This document shows positions 19,812 through 29,294 of a stretch of 64,000 nt of DNA, one piece after another (within the stretch, counting starts at the first letter, position 1; every line of letters starts with the position of its first letter). A program made the translations under genes and the position numbers. Below the pieces are notes generated by a model. The model worked only from the letters and a program-made list of their open reading frames with translations. It had not been told where the DNA came from and did no database searches. This stretch comes from Bog-473 sp963807775 (GTDB lineage Bacteria; Actinomycetota; Acidimicrobiia; Acidimicrobiales; RAAP-2): assembly GCA_963807775.1 (NCBI GenBank), contig CAWECY010000010.1:372001-436000 (forward strand). Reading direction: 5' to 3'.

Positions 19812-20441
19812 GTGGGGGCCCGGGGTCGCCTCATCGCGCTCGAGGGCATCGACGGGTGTGGCAAGTCGACCCAGGCGCGTGCGCTGGCCGGGGAGCTCGG
19901 CGCCGAGCTGACCCACGAGCCCGGGGCCACGCCGCTCGGCGCGCTGCTGCGCCAGGTGCTGCTGGCCCCGGACGTGGCGGCGCCGTCGCCCCGGGCCGAG
20001 GCGCTGCTGATGGCGGCCGACCGCGCCGAACACGTCACGACCGTGGTGGAGCCGGCTCTGGCCGCCGGGGTGTGGGTGGTGAGCGACCGCTACTCCGGCT
20101 CAACCATCGCCTACCAGGGCTACGGCCGCGGCCTGGACACCGGCGCCCTGGCCGAGCTGGTCGCTTGGGCGACCGGCGGGCTGGCGGCCGACCTGTCGGT
20201 CCTGGTCGACGTGCCGGTGGAGGTGGCCGCGGCTCGGCTGGCCTCGTCGGACGCCGACCGCCTGGAGCGGCTCGGCCCTGCCTTCGCCGCCCGCGTGCGC
20301 GACGGCTTCCTGGCCCAGGCGGCGGCGGACCCGGTGCACTGGGTCGTGATCGACGGCAGGGAGGGCATGGCGGCGGTGACGGCGCGTATCCTCACCGCCG
20401 TGCGCGAGCGGCTGGGAGATCCGCCGGGCCCGGCCCGGTGA
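19812..20441 (+). CDS. tmk: thymidylate kinase
   Basis: Phosphorylates dTMP to dTDP. 209 residues from GTG at 19812, one base after the topA stop. It has the P-loop ALEGIDGCGKSTQ, the substrate-binding DRYSGSTIAYQGYGR and a short LID (RLASSDADRLERLG). Length is normal. Its stop overlaps the next start (GTGA), making topA-tmk-holB a tightly packed operon, a common arrangement in actinobacteria. Confidence 0.95.
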   Translation: MGARGRLIALEGIDGCGKSTQARALAGELGAELTHEPGATPLGALLRQVLLAPDVAAPSPRAEALLMAADRAEHVTTVVEPALAAGVWVVSDRYSGSTIAYQGYGRGLDTGALAELVAWATGGLAADLSVLVDVPVEVAAARLASSDADRLERLGPAFAARVRDGFLAQAAADPVHWVVIDGREGMAAVTARILTAVRERLGDPPGPAR

Positions 20442-21529
20442 GTGACGAGCGGCCTGTCGCCGCGCTCTTCGACGGCGTGGTCGGACAGGAGAGCGCGGTC
20501 GCCGCGCTGACGGCGGCGGCCCACAATCCCGTGCACGCCTACCTGCTTCTGGGGCCTTCCGGCAACGGTGGGCTGACCGCGGCGTACGGGTTCGCCGCCG
20601 CGCTGCTGTGCCCCGACGGCGGATGCGGCGTGTGCGCCACCTGCCGGGCGGCGCTGGCCGGGACGGACCCGGACCTCCACGTGGTGCGCCGGAGCGGCGC
20701 CTCCGTCTCCAAGGACACCATCCGCCAAGTCGTGTTGCTCGCCCACCGCCGCCCGCTGGCGTCGACCCGGCAGGTCATCGTCGTGCTCGACATGCATCTC
20801 GTGCTCGACCGCGCTCCGGTGCTCCTGAAGGCGCTCGAGGAGCCGCCGGGCGACACCGTCTTCGTGCTGCTGGCCGACGAGATGAACGGGGACCTGGTCA
20901 CGATCGCCAGTCGCTGCGTCGTGGTGCCCTTTCCGCAGGTGCCCCGCGACGTCGTGCTGGAGTGGCTGGCCGAGTCGGGCGTGTCGGGTGACCTTGCCGC
21001 CGCGGTGACCGACAGCAGCGGGGGTAACCCGGAGCGGGCCCGCGTCATGGTCGACGACCCGGACGTGGCGGCGCGTGTCGCGCTGTGGGCCTCGGTGCCC
21101 GACGAGCTGCGCGGGGACGGGTCGTCGGCGGCCGGCCTGGCCCGCCGGGTGATCGAGTCGGCCGACCGGGCGGTGGAGCCGTTGCGCGCCGAGCACGGTC
21201 GCCAGCTGGAGTCGCTCACCGAAGCGGCCAAGGAGATGGGTGAACGTGCCCTGCCGGCGCGCAAGGAGATCGTGGAGCAGTACCAGCGCGAGGAGCGGCG
21301 CTTCCGCACCGACGCCCTGCGCGCCGGCCTGGGTGTGCTGGCCCGGGCGTACCGCAACCGGATCAGTGCGGCCAGCGCCGGCGAGCTGCCCGTGGGCGAT
21401 CAGGACGTGCGCAGCGCGGCCCGGGCGGTCGGGCTCATCACCGAGACGGCGCAGGCGTTGCCGCGCAACCCCAACGAGGCGCTGCTCCTGCAGTCGCTCT
21501 TCGTACGATTGGCCGCGCTGGCCGCCTGA
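20438..21529 (+). CDS. holB: DNA polymerase III delta' subunit
   Basis: Part of the clamp-loader that places the beta clamp on DNA. 363 residues from GTG 20438. The N-terminal AAA+ fold has a degenerate P-loop (LGPSGNGGLTAAYGF) without the GKT lysine/threonine, as usual for delta', which does not hydrolyse ATP. A zinc module follows with cysteines in CPDGGCGVCATC, and then KDTIRQVVLLAHRRP and LKALEEPPGDTVFVLL. The C-terminal collar domain contains heptad-like Glu/Arg helices. It is co-translated with tmk. Confidence 0.92.
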   Translation: MSDERPVAALFDGVVGQESAVAALTAAAHNPVHAYLLLGPSGNGGLTAAYGFAAALLCPDGGCGVCATCRAALAGTDPDLHVVRRSGASVSKDTIRQVVLLAHRRPLASTRQVIVVLDMHLVLDRAPVLLKALEEPPGDTVFVLLADEMNGDLVTIASRCVVVPFPQVPRDVVLEWLAESGVSGDLAAAVTDSSGGNPERARVMVDDPDVAARVALWASVPDELRGDGSSAAGLARRVIESADRAVEPLRAEHGRQLESLTEAAKEMGERALPARKEIVEQYQREERRFRTDALRAGLGVLARAYRNRISAASAGELPVGDQDVRSAARAVGLITETAQALPRNPNEALLLQSLFVRLAALAA

Positions 21530-21583
21530 GGAGGCAGGCGGCGGCCGAACGGACCGGCAGCGCACGCCCGCGCAGGCCACACT

Positions 21584-21589
21584 AGGGTT
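21584..21589 (+). promoter_or_regulatory. candidate -10 (TAGGGT) and Shine-Dalgarno for the ABC permease
   Basis: TAGGGT lies 30 nt before the ATG at 21620. It is followed by a clear ribosome-binding site (AGGAGGGA, 21607-21614), so this transcript would carry a leader. Confidence 0.35.
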
Positions 21590-21619
21590 TCCCTTTCCAG
21601 GCGGTCAGGAGGGACCCCA

Positions 21620-22672
21620 ATGCTCGCGGTCACACTTGCCGACCTGTGGTTTCGGGCGCGCCAGTTCGCCATCGCCATCGTGGGGGTCGGGCTCGTGCTG
21701 GCATTGGCCCTCGCCCTGAGCGGGCTGGCCGACGGCTTCCACGCCGAGGTGGCCGATTCGCTCGACGCCGTCGGCGCGACGTCGTGGGTCCTGTCGGACT
21801 CGGCCCACGGGCGGGTGACCGCGTTCGCCGCCTTCCCCGAGAGTGCGGCGACATCGGTGGCGCGCGAGCCGGGTGTGCGTCGTGCCAGCGCCCTGCTGTT
21901 CGCGCCGTCGCAGGCGGTGCAGGTGAACGGGAGCACCGCATCGCAGACGGTCAACCTGGTCGGGGTCCAGCCGGGTGGATTGGGCGACCCGGACGTGATG
22001 TCGGGTCACCGCCTCGACGGCCCGGACCAGGTGGTCGTCGACAGCAAACTGGGCGCGCCGCTCGGCAGCGAGCTGACCCTCGGTGGGCGCCGCTTCGTCG
22101 TGGTCGGCACGGTCGACGGCCGCACACTCCTGGGCGGGCTGTCGCTCGTCTATATGTCACTGCCCACCGTGCAGGCGGCCGTAACCGGGGGCCAGCGGCT
22201 GATCACCGCCGTGGTCACCACCGGCGTTCCGGCGACCGTGCCGGCCGGCCTGGTCGCGCTAGCGCCGTCGACGGTGGTGACCGACACGGTCAGCCAGCTG
22301 CAGAGCGGGGTGTCGTCCATCGATAGCACGCGCTGGCTCATGTGGATCGTGGCGGCCGCCATCGTGGCGTCGATGCTCTACGTGGCGGCGCTGGAACGGA
22401 AGCGGGACTTTGCCGTGTTGAAGGCGCTCGGCTCGTCGTCGGCAACGCTGTTCATGAGCCTCGTGCTCGAGGCTGTCGTCGTCACCTTGCTTGCCGCCGC
22501 GCTGGCCGAGGTTCTGGCCAGTCTCCTTACCCCGACGTTTGCGCAGGCGGTCGACATCACACCGGACGCGCGCCTGGTGCTTCCCGCCATCGCCGTGGCG
22601 GTCGGTGTCGTGGCCAGCATCAGCGCCCTGCGCCGGGTGACCGGCGCCGACCCGGCGACGGCGTTCGGATGA
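21620..22672 (+). CDS. FtsX/MacB-like ABC transporter permease
   Basis: 350 residues with one N-terminal transmembrane helix, a periplasmic-type domain (about 45-240), and three C-terminal helices around the FtsX motif (ALERKRDFAVLKALGSSSATLF). This is the MacB/DevC layout: such permeases use ATP hydrolysis to drive a mechanical movement of the outer domain rather than moving solutes through a channel. It overlaps the next gene by ATGA, and that gene supplies the ATPase. The substrate is unknown. Confidence 0.85.
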   Translation: MLAVTLADLWFRARQFAIAIVGVGLVLALALALSGLADGFHAEVADSLDAVGATSWVLSDSAHGRVTAFAAFPESAATSVAREPGVRRASALLFAPSQAVQVNGSTASQTVNLVGVQPGGLGDPDVMSGHRLDGPDQVVVDSKLGAPLGSELTLGGRRFVVVGTVDGRTLLGGLSLVYMSLPTVQAAVTGGQRLITAVVTTGVPATVPAGLVALAPSTVVTDTVSQLQSGVSSIDSTRWLMWIVAAAIVASMLYVAALERKRDFAVLKALGSSSATLFMSLVLEAVVVTLLAAALAEVLASLLTPTFAQAVDITPDARLVLPAIAVAVGVVASISALRRVTGADPATAFG

Positions 22673-23649
22673 CGGGCCGGCTGACCGTCGAGGGGCTCAC
22701 CGTGGCCTTCGACTCGGGGGGCTACGTGATCAAGCCGCTCGACGGACTGAGCTTCGTGGCCGAGGACGGCGAGCTGGTCGTCCTTCTCGGCCCGTCCGGG
22801 TGCGGCAAGACGACCTTGCTGTCGTGCCTGGCCGGGCTGCTCAGTCCGACGTCGGGGCGCATCTCCTACGGCGACACCGTCGTGACCGACCTGCGCGGCC
22901 CGGCCCAGTCGGCGTACCGCCGGGAGACGGTCGGCGTCGTGTTCCAGGCCTTCAACCTGATCGCCAGCCTCTCGGCCCGCGGCAACGTCGTGGTGCCGAT
23001 GCGGCTGGCCCGGGTACCCCGGGCCCAGGCCAAGGCGCGGGCGACCGAGCTGCTCGACCTGGTCGGGCTCGGCGAGCGGGGGCATCATCGCCCGGCCCAG
23101 CTCTCGGGGGGCCAGCAACAGCGGGTGGCCATCGCCCGGGCCCTCGTACACGACCCGCCACTCATCCTGGCCGACGAGCCGACGGCCCACCTCGACCACA
23201 TCCAGGTGGAGGGCATCCTGCGCCTGCTGCGCGACCTGGCCGGCCCGGGCCGCATCGTCGTCGTCTCGACGCACGATGACCGCGTCTCCCAGCTGGCCGA
23301 CCGGGTGATCGAGTTGGTGCCGCGATTCGCCGACGTCGACCGCCCGCCCGAGGAGGTGCGGCTCTCCCCGGGCGAGATCCTGTTCCGCCAGGGCGATCGC
23401 GGCGACCTCATCTACCTGGTCGACTCGGGCCGCGTCGAGGTGTACCGGGAACTGGCCAGCGGGGGCGCGGAGATCCTGCGTCAGCTGGGGCCGGGCCACT
23501 ACGTGGGTGAGCTCGGACCCATCCTGAACCTGCCGCGCAGCGCTTCGGTGCGCGCCCTCGACGACGTCGTGGTTACCGGCTACACGGTCCGCGCCTTCCG
23601 CCGGGATCACCCGCACCACATTCTGGAACCGGAACAGGCGGCCACCTAG
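22669..23649 (+). CDS. ABC transporter ATPase fused to a cyclic-nucleotide-binding domain
   Basis: 326 residues. Residues about 1-220 form a MacB/LolD-type ATPase: Walker A GPSGCGKTTLL, Q-loop VFQAFNLI, signature LSGGQQQRVAIARAL, Walker B LILADEPTAHLD and switch His in VVSTHDD. From about 230 a cyclic-nucleotide-monophosphate-binding beta-roll follows (LSPGEILFRQGDRGDLIYLV, GHYVGELGPILNLPRSASV), with the Glu and Arg that contact the cyclic phosphate. So transport may be gated by cAMP or a similar ligand; this is inferred. ATGA overlap with the permease. Confidence 0.87.
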   Translation: MTGRLTVEGLTVAFDSGGYVIKPLDGLSFVAEDGELVVLLGPSGCGKTTLLSCLAGLLSPTSGRISYGDTVVTDLRGPAQSAYRRETVGVVFQAFNLIASLSARGNVVVPMRLARVPRAQAKARATELLDLVGLGERGHHRPAQLSGGQQQRVAIARALVHDPPLILADEPTAHLDHIQVEGILRLLRDLAGPGRIVVVSTHDDRVSQLADRVIELVPRFADVDRPPEEVRLSPGEILFRQGDRGDLIYLVDSGRVEVYRELASGGAEILRQLGPGHYVGELGPILNLPRSASVRALDDVVVTGYTVRAFRRDHPHHILEPEQAAT

Positions 23650-23712
23650 TAGCACTCCCCCGTGCGGTTCCGGCGCACAACGTGTTCCTCAATGATGGTT
23701 GCAGCGACGGCC

Positions 23713-23718
23713 TAGCAT
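23713..23718 (+). promoter_or_regulatory. candidate -10 (TAGCAT) for the SARP regulator
   Basis: TAGCAT 28 nt before the ATG at 23747, in the 97-bp gap after the ABC gene. Confidence 0.35.
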
Positions 23719-23746
23719 CGTGGCGGGGGAATACCAGTGAGCAGAT

Positions 23747-26700
23747 ATGTCCAGGCGTCAAGGCGGTGACGAGGTGAGTCCGGACGCGCCCACCGAGGGG
23801 GCGGGCCTGGAGATCCGTGTTCTCGGACCGGTCGAGATCTGCTGGGACGGCCGCGTGGTCGACGTCGGCGGGGCCAAGGCACGCGCCCTCATCGCCCGGC
23901 TCCTCATCGACCGCAACCTGGTGGTCTCGGTCGACCGGCTGGTCGACTCGCTGTGGGCCAACAACGGGGGCGACGGGGCCGAGATCGCTTTGCGCTCGAC
24001 CATTTCGCGGCTACGCAAGCGGCTCCGCGAGGCGGGGGCACCCGAGAACCTCATCGCCACCAGGCATCCGGGCTACTCGCTCGAGACGGCGGCCAACGTG
24101 ACCGACGCCTACCGCTTCGAGCAGCTGGTCAGCGAAGCCCGGCGCCAGTTGGCCCAACACCGCCCCACAGAGTGCACCCGCCTGCTGCACGAGGCCCAGG
24201 ATCTGTGGCGGGGCGCCGCCTACAGCGAGGTGCGAGACGAACCCTTCGCCCGCGCCGAGGCGCGCCGGATGGACGAGCTGCTCCTCACCGCGATCGAGCT
24301 GCGCATGGACGCCGGCCTCACGATGGGCGGGCACCCGGCGCTCGTGGGCGAGCTCGAGACCCTCACGAGTGCTCACCCGATGCGGGAACGGCTGTGGTCC
24401 CAGCGCATGCTGGCCCTGTATCGCGCCGGGCGCCAGGCCGAGGCGCTCCGGGTCTTCCAGGACCTGCGCTCGATCCTGGTGGCGGAGTTGGGGATCGACC
24501 CGGGCCACGACGTGAGCTGGATGGAGCACGCCATTCTCAGCCAGGACCCCGCCTTGGACTTTCCCGTCCCGCCCGAGGCGAGCGTGACGGTGGTGACCGA
24601 CCTGGAGCAGGTGCCGGTCGTAGCGCCCGAATACCGCGTCCGGGTGCCGACTTCGCCAGGCGAGGGTCCGCTGGTAGGGCGCGAGACCGAGTGGTCGCTG
24701 CTCCAGGACTGGTGGACGTCCGTGCGGCGGGGCGAAGGGCGGTTCCTGCTCGTGGACGGCGACGCCGGCATCGGCAAGACGCGCTTAGTGGCCGACCTGG
24801 CGCGCGCCGTCGAGGAGGAGGGCGCACTCGTGCTGTGGGGACGTTGCGACGAGGAGCCCGTGGCGCCGTTCCCGCCCTTCGCCGAGGCACTGGGTCGGTA
24901 CTTCTCGTCCCTCTCGGCCGACCGCATTGGCCAGATGCCGGATTGGCAGCTGACGGAGCTGTCGCGGCTGGTGCTCCGTCTGCGCGAGTACGCGCCTTCG
25001 CAGGAGGAAGACGCCGGGGATCCCGAGAGCGAGCGCTTCCGCTTCTTCGGGGCCGTCACCGCCACGTTGAACGAAATGTCGGCCGGACGCACCATCCTCT
25101 TCGTGGTGGACGAGCTGCACTGGGCCGACCAGCCGACGCTGCTCCTGCTGCGCCACGTCCTGCGCAACGTCGACGACGGCCAGCTCGGGGTCATCGGTGT
25201 GTACATCGACACCGAGGTGCCTGCGGACCACCGGCTACGTTCCCTGCTGGCTGACAGCCGCAGTGATCACGCGGTGGAGGCGGTGCACCTGAGGGGCCTG
25301 AACCAGGAGGCCGTGGAAGAACTCGTCAAAGGCTCGGACCGGGTGTCGGCCGACCTCGTCCCGCAGCTGTTCCGGCTCACCGACGGCAACCCCCTCTTCC
25401 TCGACGAGCTCTTGCGCCAGATCGGCTACAGGGAGGGCGGAGGGCGCGGCGAGGGCGACGCCCCGGTGCCCCCGAACCTGGCGCCACCTGAGGCCATCCG
25501 CGAACTCGTGGCCCGCCGCGTCTCCCGGCTGCCCGAAGACGTGATCTACCTGCTGCAGGCGGCGGCCGTCGCCGGACCCGAATGTGAGGCGAGCATCGTC
25601 ACCGAGGCGGCCGAGCTCCCCGCCGACCGCGGGCTCGACGCCTTCGACCGCGCCGAGGAGTCCCGCCTGCTCCGCCGCATCGGCGAGATGGGCGACCGCT
25701 ACGCCTTCAGCCACACGCTGGTGCGCGACGCCATCTACAGCGAGCTGCTCCGTGGCCGACGGGTGCGTTACCACCACAAGATCGCGGTAGCCACCGAGCG
25801 GGCCCACGCCGGCGACCTCGATCCCTACGTCAACGAGCTGGCCCACCACTTCTACATGGGTGCCGCGGTGGCTGACGCCGACAAGGCGATCGATTACTGC
25901 ATCGCTGCGGGTGAGAGCGCGCTCCGGCTCCTGGCGTTCGAAGACGCCGTGGTCCATTTCGCCCGCAGCCTGGAGGTGGCGGAGCAGTTTGGCGCGCGAG
26001 ACCAGGCCGATCGCTGTGACGCACTCCTGGCTCTGGCCGAGGCGCAGAACCGGGCCGGGGTGGCCACGGACGCCGATGCGAGTTTTGAAGAAGCGGCGGC
26101 CCTCGCCCGGTCGATGGGCGACGCCGAGCGGCTGGCCACGGCGGCGCTGCGTGCCGGTCCCCTGTCGTACATCGGTGTCGTCGACGCCAACGCCGAGCAG
26201 GTGGAGCTGCTCGAGGAGGCGCCGCGGTGCTGCCCGAAGAGGATTCGCACTTGCGGGCCATGGTGACGGCCCGTCTGGGGATGGTCCTGGTCTATGGCAC
26301 GGGCGTGCCGGGGCCGGGCGTCCTGAAGCGTTCGCTCGCCCTCAACACCGACGCCATCGCCATGGCCCGGCGCATGGGGGATCGTCCGGCCCTCGGTTAC
26401 GCGCTGAACGCCCGCATACACGCGCTGTGGGGCATCGACCCGGCTCCCGAACGCCTGGCCATCGGCACCGAGCTGGGCGAGATCGCCGGCGACATCGGCG
26501 ACGAGATCCTGGCCCTGCACGGGCACATGTGGCGGGTGCGCGAGCTTCTGGCCCAGGGTGACGTCGAGGCGGTGCACGAGGAGATGGAGCGCTTCGCGAC
26601 ACGCGAGAGCGGGCCGACCCATCCGTTGACGGCCTCGTTCTCGTGCAACGTGGCGGCCATGATGGCCTTGGTCGACGGCGATTTCGCGCTGGCCGAGGAT

Positions 26701-27393
26701 CTTGGTCAACGCGGGCTCGAGGTGGCCGAGGGCTTCAACGACATGGCCCTCATCTTCTACGGGGCGCTCATGATGTGGACGTGGTGGCAGCGGGGGGAGC
26801 TGGCCAGCATTGAGAGCATCTTCCGCGACGTGATCACGCAGGCTCCCTCGGAGTACCCCACGGTGCGGGCGGCCCTGGCGCTGACCTGTGCCGAAGCCGG
26901 CGAGGCCGACCGGGCCATAGCCGAGTTGGACGCGTTGGCGGCCATCGGATGGGATTGGGTGGCCAACGACCAGACAGAGGGCGTGTCGCTGGCCATGAGC
27001 GCCGGGGCGTGCTGGTGCCTCGGGCCGCGGGCCGCCGAGCACGCCCCGCGGATTTATGAGCAGATGCGCCCCTACGCGGGCACGGCCGTCGTGGTCCGGG
27101 CCCCGGCCTCGGCCTGCGTCGGGCCGGCGGACCACTACCTCGGGCTACTGGCCACCGTGATGGAGGACCTGGCCCTGGCCGAGGTGCACTTCGAAGCGGC
27201 CCTGCGCCTGGCCCGCCGCATGCACGCGCCGCCATTCGTGGCTGCGGCCGAGGTCCAGCTCGCCCGCACGCTGCGGCACCGGGCCCGCGGCGGCGACGAG
27301 GAGCGTATCGCCGTGCTCCTGCGCAGTGCCGAGGAGGCGGCGGTCCGCATGGGACTGCACCGCCTGGCGCAATTGGCCGCCGATCCGGGCTGA
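23747..27393 (+). CDS. SARP/BTAD-AAA-TPR transcriptional regulator; one frameshift near 26220
   Basis: About 1215 residues after adding one missing base. Order: OmpR-type winged helix (about 20-110; LEIRVLGPVEICWDGR, STISRLRKRLREAG), the all-helical BTAD domain (about 115-270), an AAA/STAND ATPase (Walker A DGDAGIGKTRLV, Walker B ILFVVDELHWAD), and a long TPR-like region. SARP-AAA proteins activate target promoters when an ATP-dependent switch responds to a signal. The frame changes at GAGGAGGCGCCGCGG; inserting one base gives EEAAAVLPEEDSHL without a gap, so a sequencing or recent mutation is likely. A TA-rich start region and separate promoter suggest independent control from the ABC operon. 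Confidence 0.85.
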
Positions 27394-27496
27394 CCCCGCT
27401 GGCGAGGCCGGGGGTGCTGGTGACTACCCCTCGCGCTGGGTCGGTTGGCAAAGAGTCTGCAGCGGCCCGTCGTCACGGAGTTGCGTGGCGGTGACA

Positions 27497-28075
27497 TCAC
27501 GCGTCGGTGGGCGTTTCTCCCTCCGGTGAATCGAAATCCGGGTAGCGATCGGCGTAGGCAGCGAGTCTGTCGTCTGCCTGGCGGATGCGTCGGCTCATAC
27601 CGGTCAACAGTGCGTTACGGAACCCCGGGATCTCCATCATCGCCTCGAATTCACGCGGCCCGATAATGAGGACGTCGAGGTCGGTGACCGCCGTGACCGT
27701 CGCGCTCCGCGGTGCCGCTTCGATCGCCGCCAGTTCGCCGAAGTAGTCACCGCGCTGCAACCAGTTGACGACGCGTCCGCCGCGGGTCACCGCGGCTGTC
27801 CCCTCGAGGATCACGAAGAGCTCGCGCCCGAGGCGGCCCTCACGCAGGACGACCTCGTCGGCCAGCACGTGCAGCCGTTCGGCAACGAGGGCCACCTCGT
27901 TCAGCTGCTCCTCCGTGCAGGCGGCGAACCAGGGGACGCGGCGCAGGTGAGCGGTGCCCTCCGGTCCGGCGCCCAGGTCCCCGGCGTCCATCCCTGCCGC
28001 CTCTCGCTCGAAGGACAACATGCCCGGAGGTGAAGCTAGGTGACGACTGCGCTGCTGAGTGGGGGTTCGTGCCAT
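27497..28075 (-). CDS. cyclic-nucleotide-binding domain protein without DNA-binding domain
   Basis: 192 residues. A single CRP-like beta-roll spans about 45-160, with phosphate-binding-cassette residues in YFGELAAIEAAPRSATV (Glu and Arg present). No helix-turn-helix follows, only a helical tail (GMSRRIRQADDRLAAYADR). It is therefore a ligand sensor that must act through a partner, not a CRP-type repressor or activator. It is paralogous to the next gene; both share DVLIIGPREF followed by IPGFR. ATG 28075 is used; ATG at 28021 or 27994 are alternatives. Confidence 0.82.
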   Translation of the reverse strand: MARTPTQQRSRHLASPPGMLSFEREAAGMDAGDLGAGPEGTAHLRRVPWFAACTEEQLNEVALVAERLHVLADEVVLREGRLGRELFVILEGTAAVTRGGRVVNWLQRGDYFGELAAIEAAPRSATVTAVTDLDVLIIGPREFEAMMEIPGFRNALLTGMSRRIRQADDRLAAYADRYPDFDSPEGETPTDA

Positions 28076-28097
28076 AGCGTCGACGAAGGGCCGAAGG

Positions 28098-28583
28098 TCA
28101 CATTTTGTGCGGCCGGGTCAAGGTTGACCTGGGCGTGTTGCGCTCCTCCATAAGGGCGGCCAGTCGAGCGTCCATGGTGCGGAGCCGGCTGGCCATGCTC
28201 TTCAGCAAGGCGTCGCGGAATCCGGGGATATCGGCCATGGCGGCGAACTCACGCGGCCCGATGATGAGCACGTCCAGATCGGAGAGCGCCGTCACCGTTG
28301 CATTGCGCGGACCGGGGTCCATGGCGGCCAGCTCCCCGAAGAAGTCACCGGGGCCGAGGGTGTTCACCCGCCGCCCCTTCTGGGTGACGGCCACCGTGCC
28401 GGAGAGGATGAGGAAGAACTCGTGCCCGATCCGTCCCTCCCGGGCCAGCACTTCCCCTTGGCCCACCTGCAGTCGCTCGGCGAGCCGAGCCACCTCCTCG
28501 AGCTGCGACTTGGTGCAGTCGCGCAGCCGATCGACCGACTGCAGCCGGTCGACTGTCGCCTGTCGTCCGAGGGTGGCTACCAC
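28098..28583 (-). CDS. cyclic-nucleotide-binding domain protein, paralogue of the preceding one
   Basis: 161 residues from GTG 28583 (the open frame extends to ATG 28694). The CRP-like beta-roll has GEVLAREGRIGHEFFLI, the cassette FFGELAAMDPGPRNATV (Glu and Arg present), and the same DVLIIGPREF / IPGFRDALLKSMASRLRTMDARL tail as its neighbour. No DNA-binding domain. The two lie 22 bp apart on one strand and arose by tandem duplication. With the ATPase fusion at 22.7 kb this makes three cyclic-nucleotide-binding domains within 6 kb. Confidence 0.8.
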   Translation of the reverse strand: MVATLGRQATVDRLQSVDRLRDCTKSQLEEVARLAERLQVGQGEVLAREGRIGHEFFLILSGTVAVTQKGRRVNTLGPGDFFGELAAMDPGPRNATVTALSDLDVLIIGPREFAAMADIPGFRDALLKSMASRLRTMDARLAALMEERNTPRSTLTRPHKM

Positions 28584-29091
28584 GGCCCTTCGACTTTCTT
28601 CCCAACCGACCAAACCCGCCCGCGGTCCATCCGCAGTCCGATGACGTCCACTATGAACCACACCCCTTGCAGCGGTGTTGCACGCGTGTTGCACGGCTGC
28701 GGATCCTGTCGCCCGCCCTGCTACGGCGCCCCAGACCTCTGAGCTGGTTAATTGTCGTTAATCCTTCGTTGACGCAGTGCGGTGAAACCCCGTCCAAGCT
28801 CGCCTGTCCGCCTATTGCGGACGTGGCGGGGCATGTCGGTGCAGGGATCAAGCGTCTGAATAGGCCCTTGTTGACTGATTCGTCGTCGGGAGTTGGATAG
28901 CTACGGCGCCATCTCTCCGAAGGCGATGCCTGATGTGGTCCGAATGCAAATCTTCGAACGGCGACGTGCCGGCTGCGCAGCGCCTGCATCGCCCCGGCGC
29001 GTCGCACCTGGCCAACCCATCGCTCGCGTACACTAACTCTCCGCATCAGGCCCGGTGACGCAGGGACGCACAGGGCGACGGTGATGCAGCT
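28584..29091. other. intergenic region before tRNA-Thr
   Basis: About 500 bp with no recognisable gene. A TACACT hexamer (29029-29034) is a possible tRNA -10. The region is less GC-rich than the housekeeping part, marking entry into the accessory region. Confidence 0.4.
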
Positions 29092-29167
29092 GCCTGGGTA
29101 GCTCAGTCGGTAGAGCAGCGCACTCGTAATGCGCAGGTCGTCGGTTCGAGTCCGACCTCAGGCTCCA
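29092..29167 (+). tRNA. tRNA-Thr (anticodon CGT), CCA encoded
   Basis: Full cloverleaf by eye. The acceptor strand GCCTGGG (29092-29098) pairs with CTCAGGC (29157-29163) with one G-T pair. D-arm has AGCTCAGTCGGTAGAGC. Anticodon stem GCGCA/TGCGC encloses loop CTCGTAA, anticodon CGT, reading ACG codons. T-arm GTCGG TTCGAGT CCGAC. Discriminator T, then encoded CCA. Its 3' half (from 29123) recurs three times downstream, so it is the anchor of an integration array. Confidence 0.95.
29123..29167 (+). repeat. attachment-like core, copy 0 (3' half of intact tRNA-Thr)
   Basis: The 45 bp from the anticodon loop to the CCA end. The first 17 bases, ctcgtaatgcgcaggtc, are identical in all four copies. 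Downstream, tgctggtcag and a ttgcggtgaacagcgaa-like stretch are shared in part with the flank of copy B. Confidence 0.85.
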
Positions 29168-29294
29168 AAGATCCCCAAAGATGCTGGTCAGACCCGTCCC
29201 ATCTCTTCTGACGGTTTCGAAGAGCGCATTTCTCCCAACATCTTGCGGTGAACAGCGAAATCCCACATCGGGGACAGGCCCGGTGGCGCCGTGA

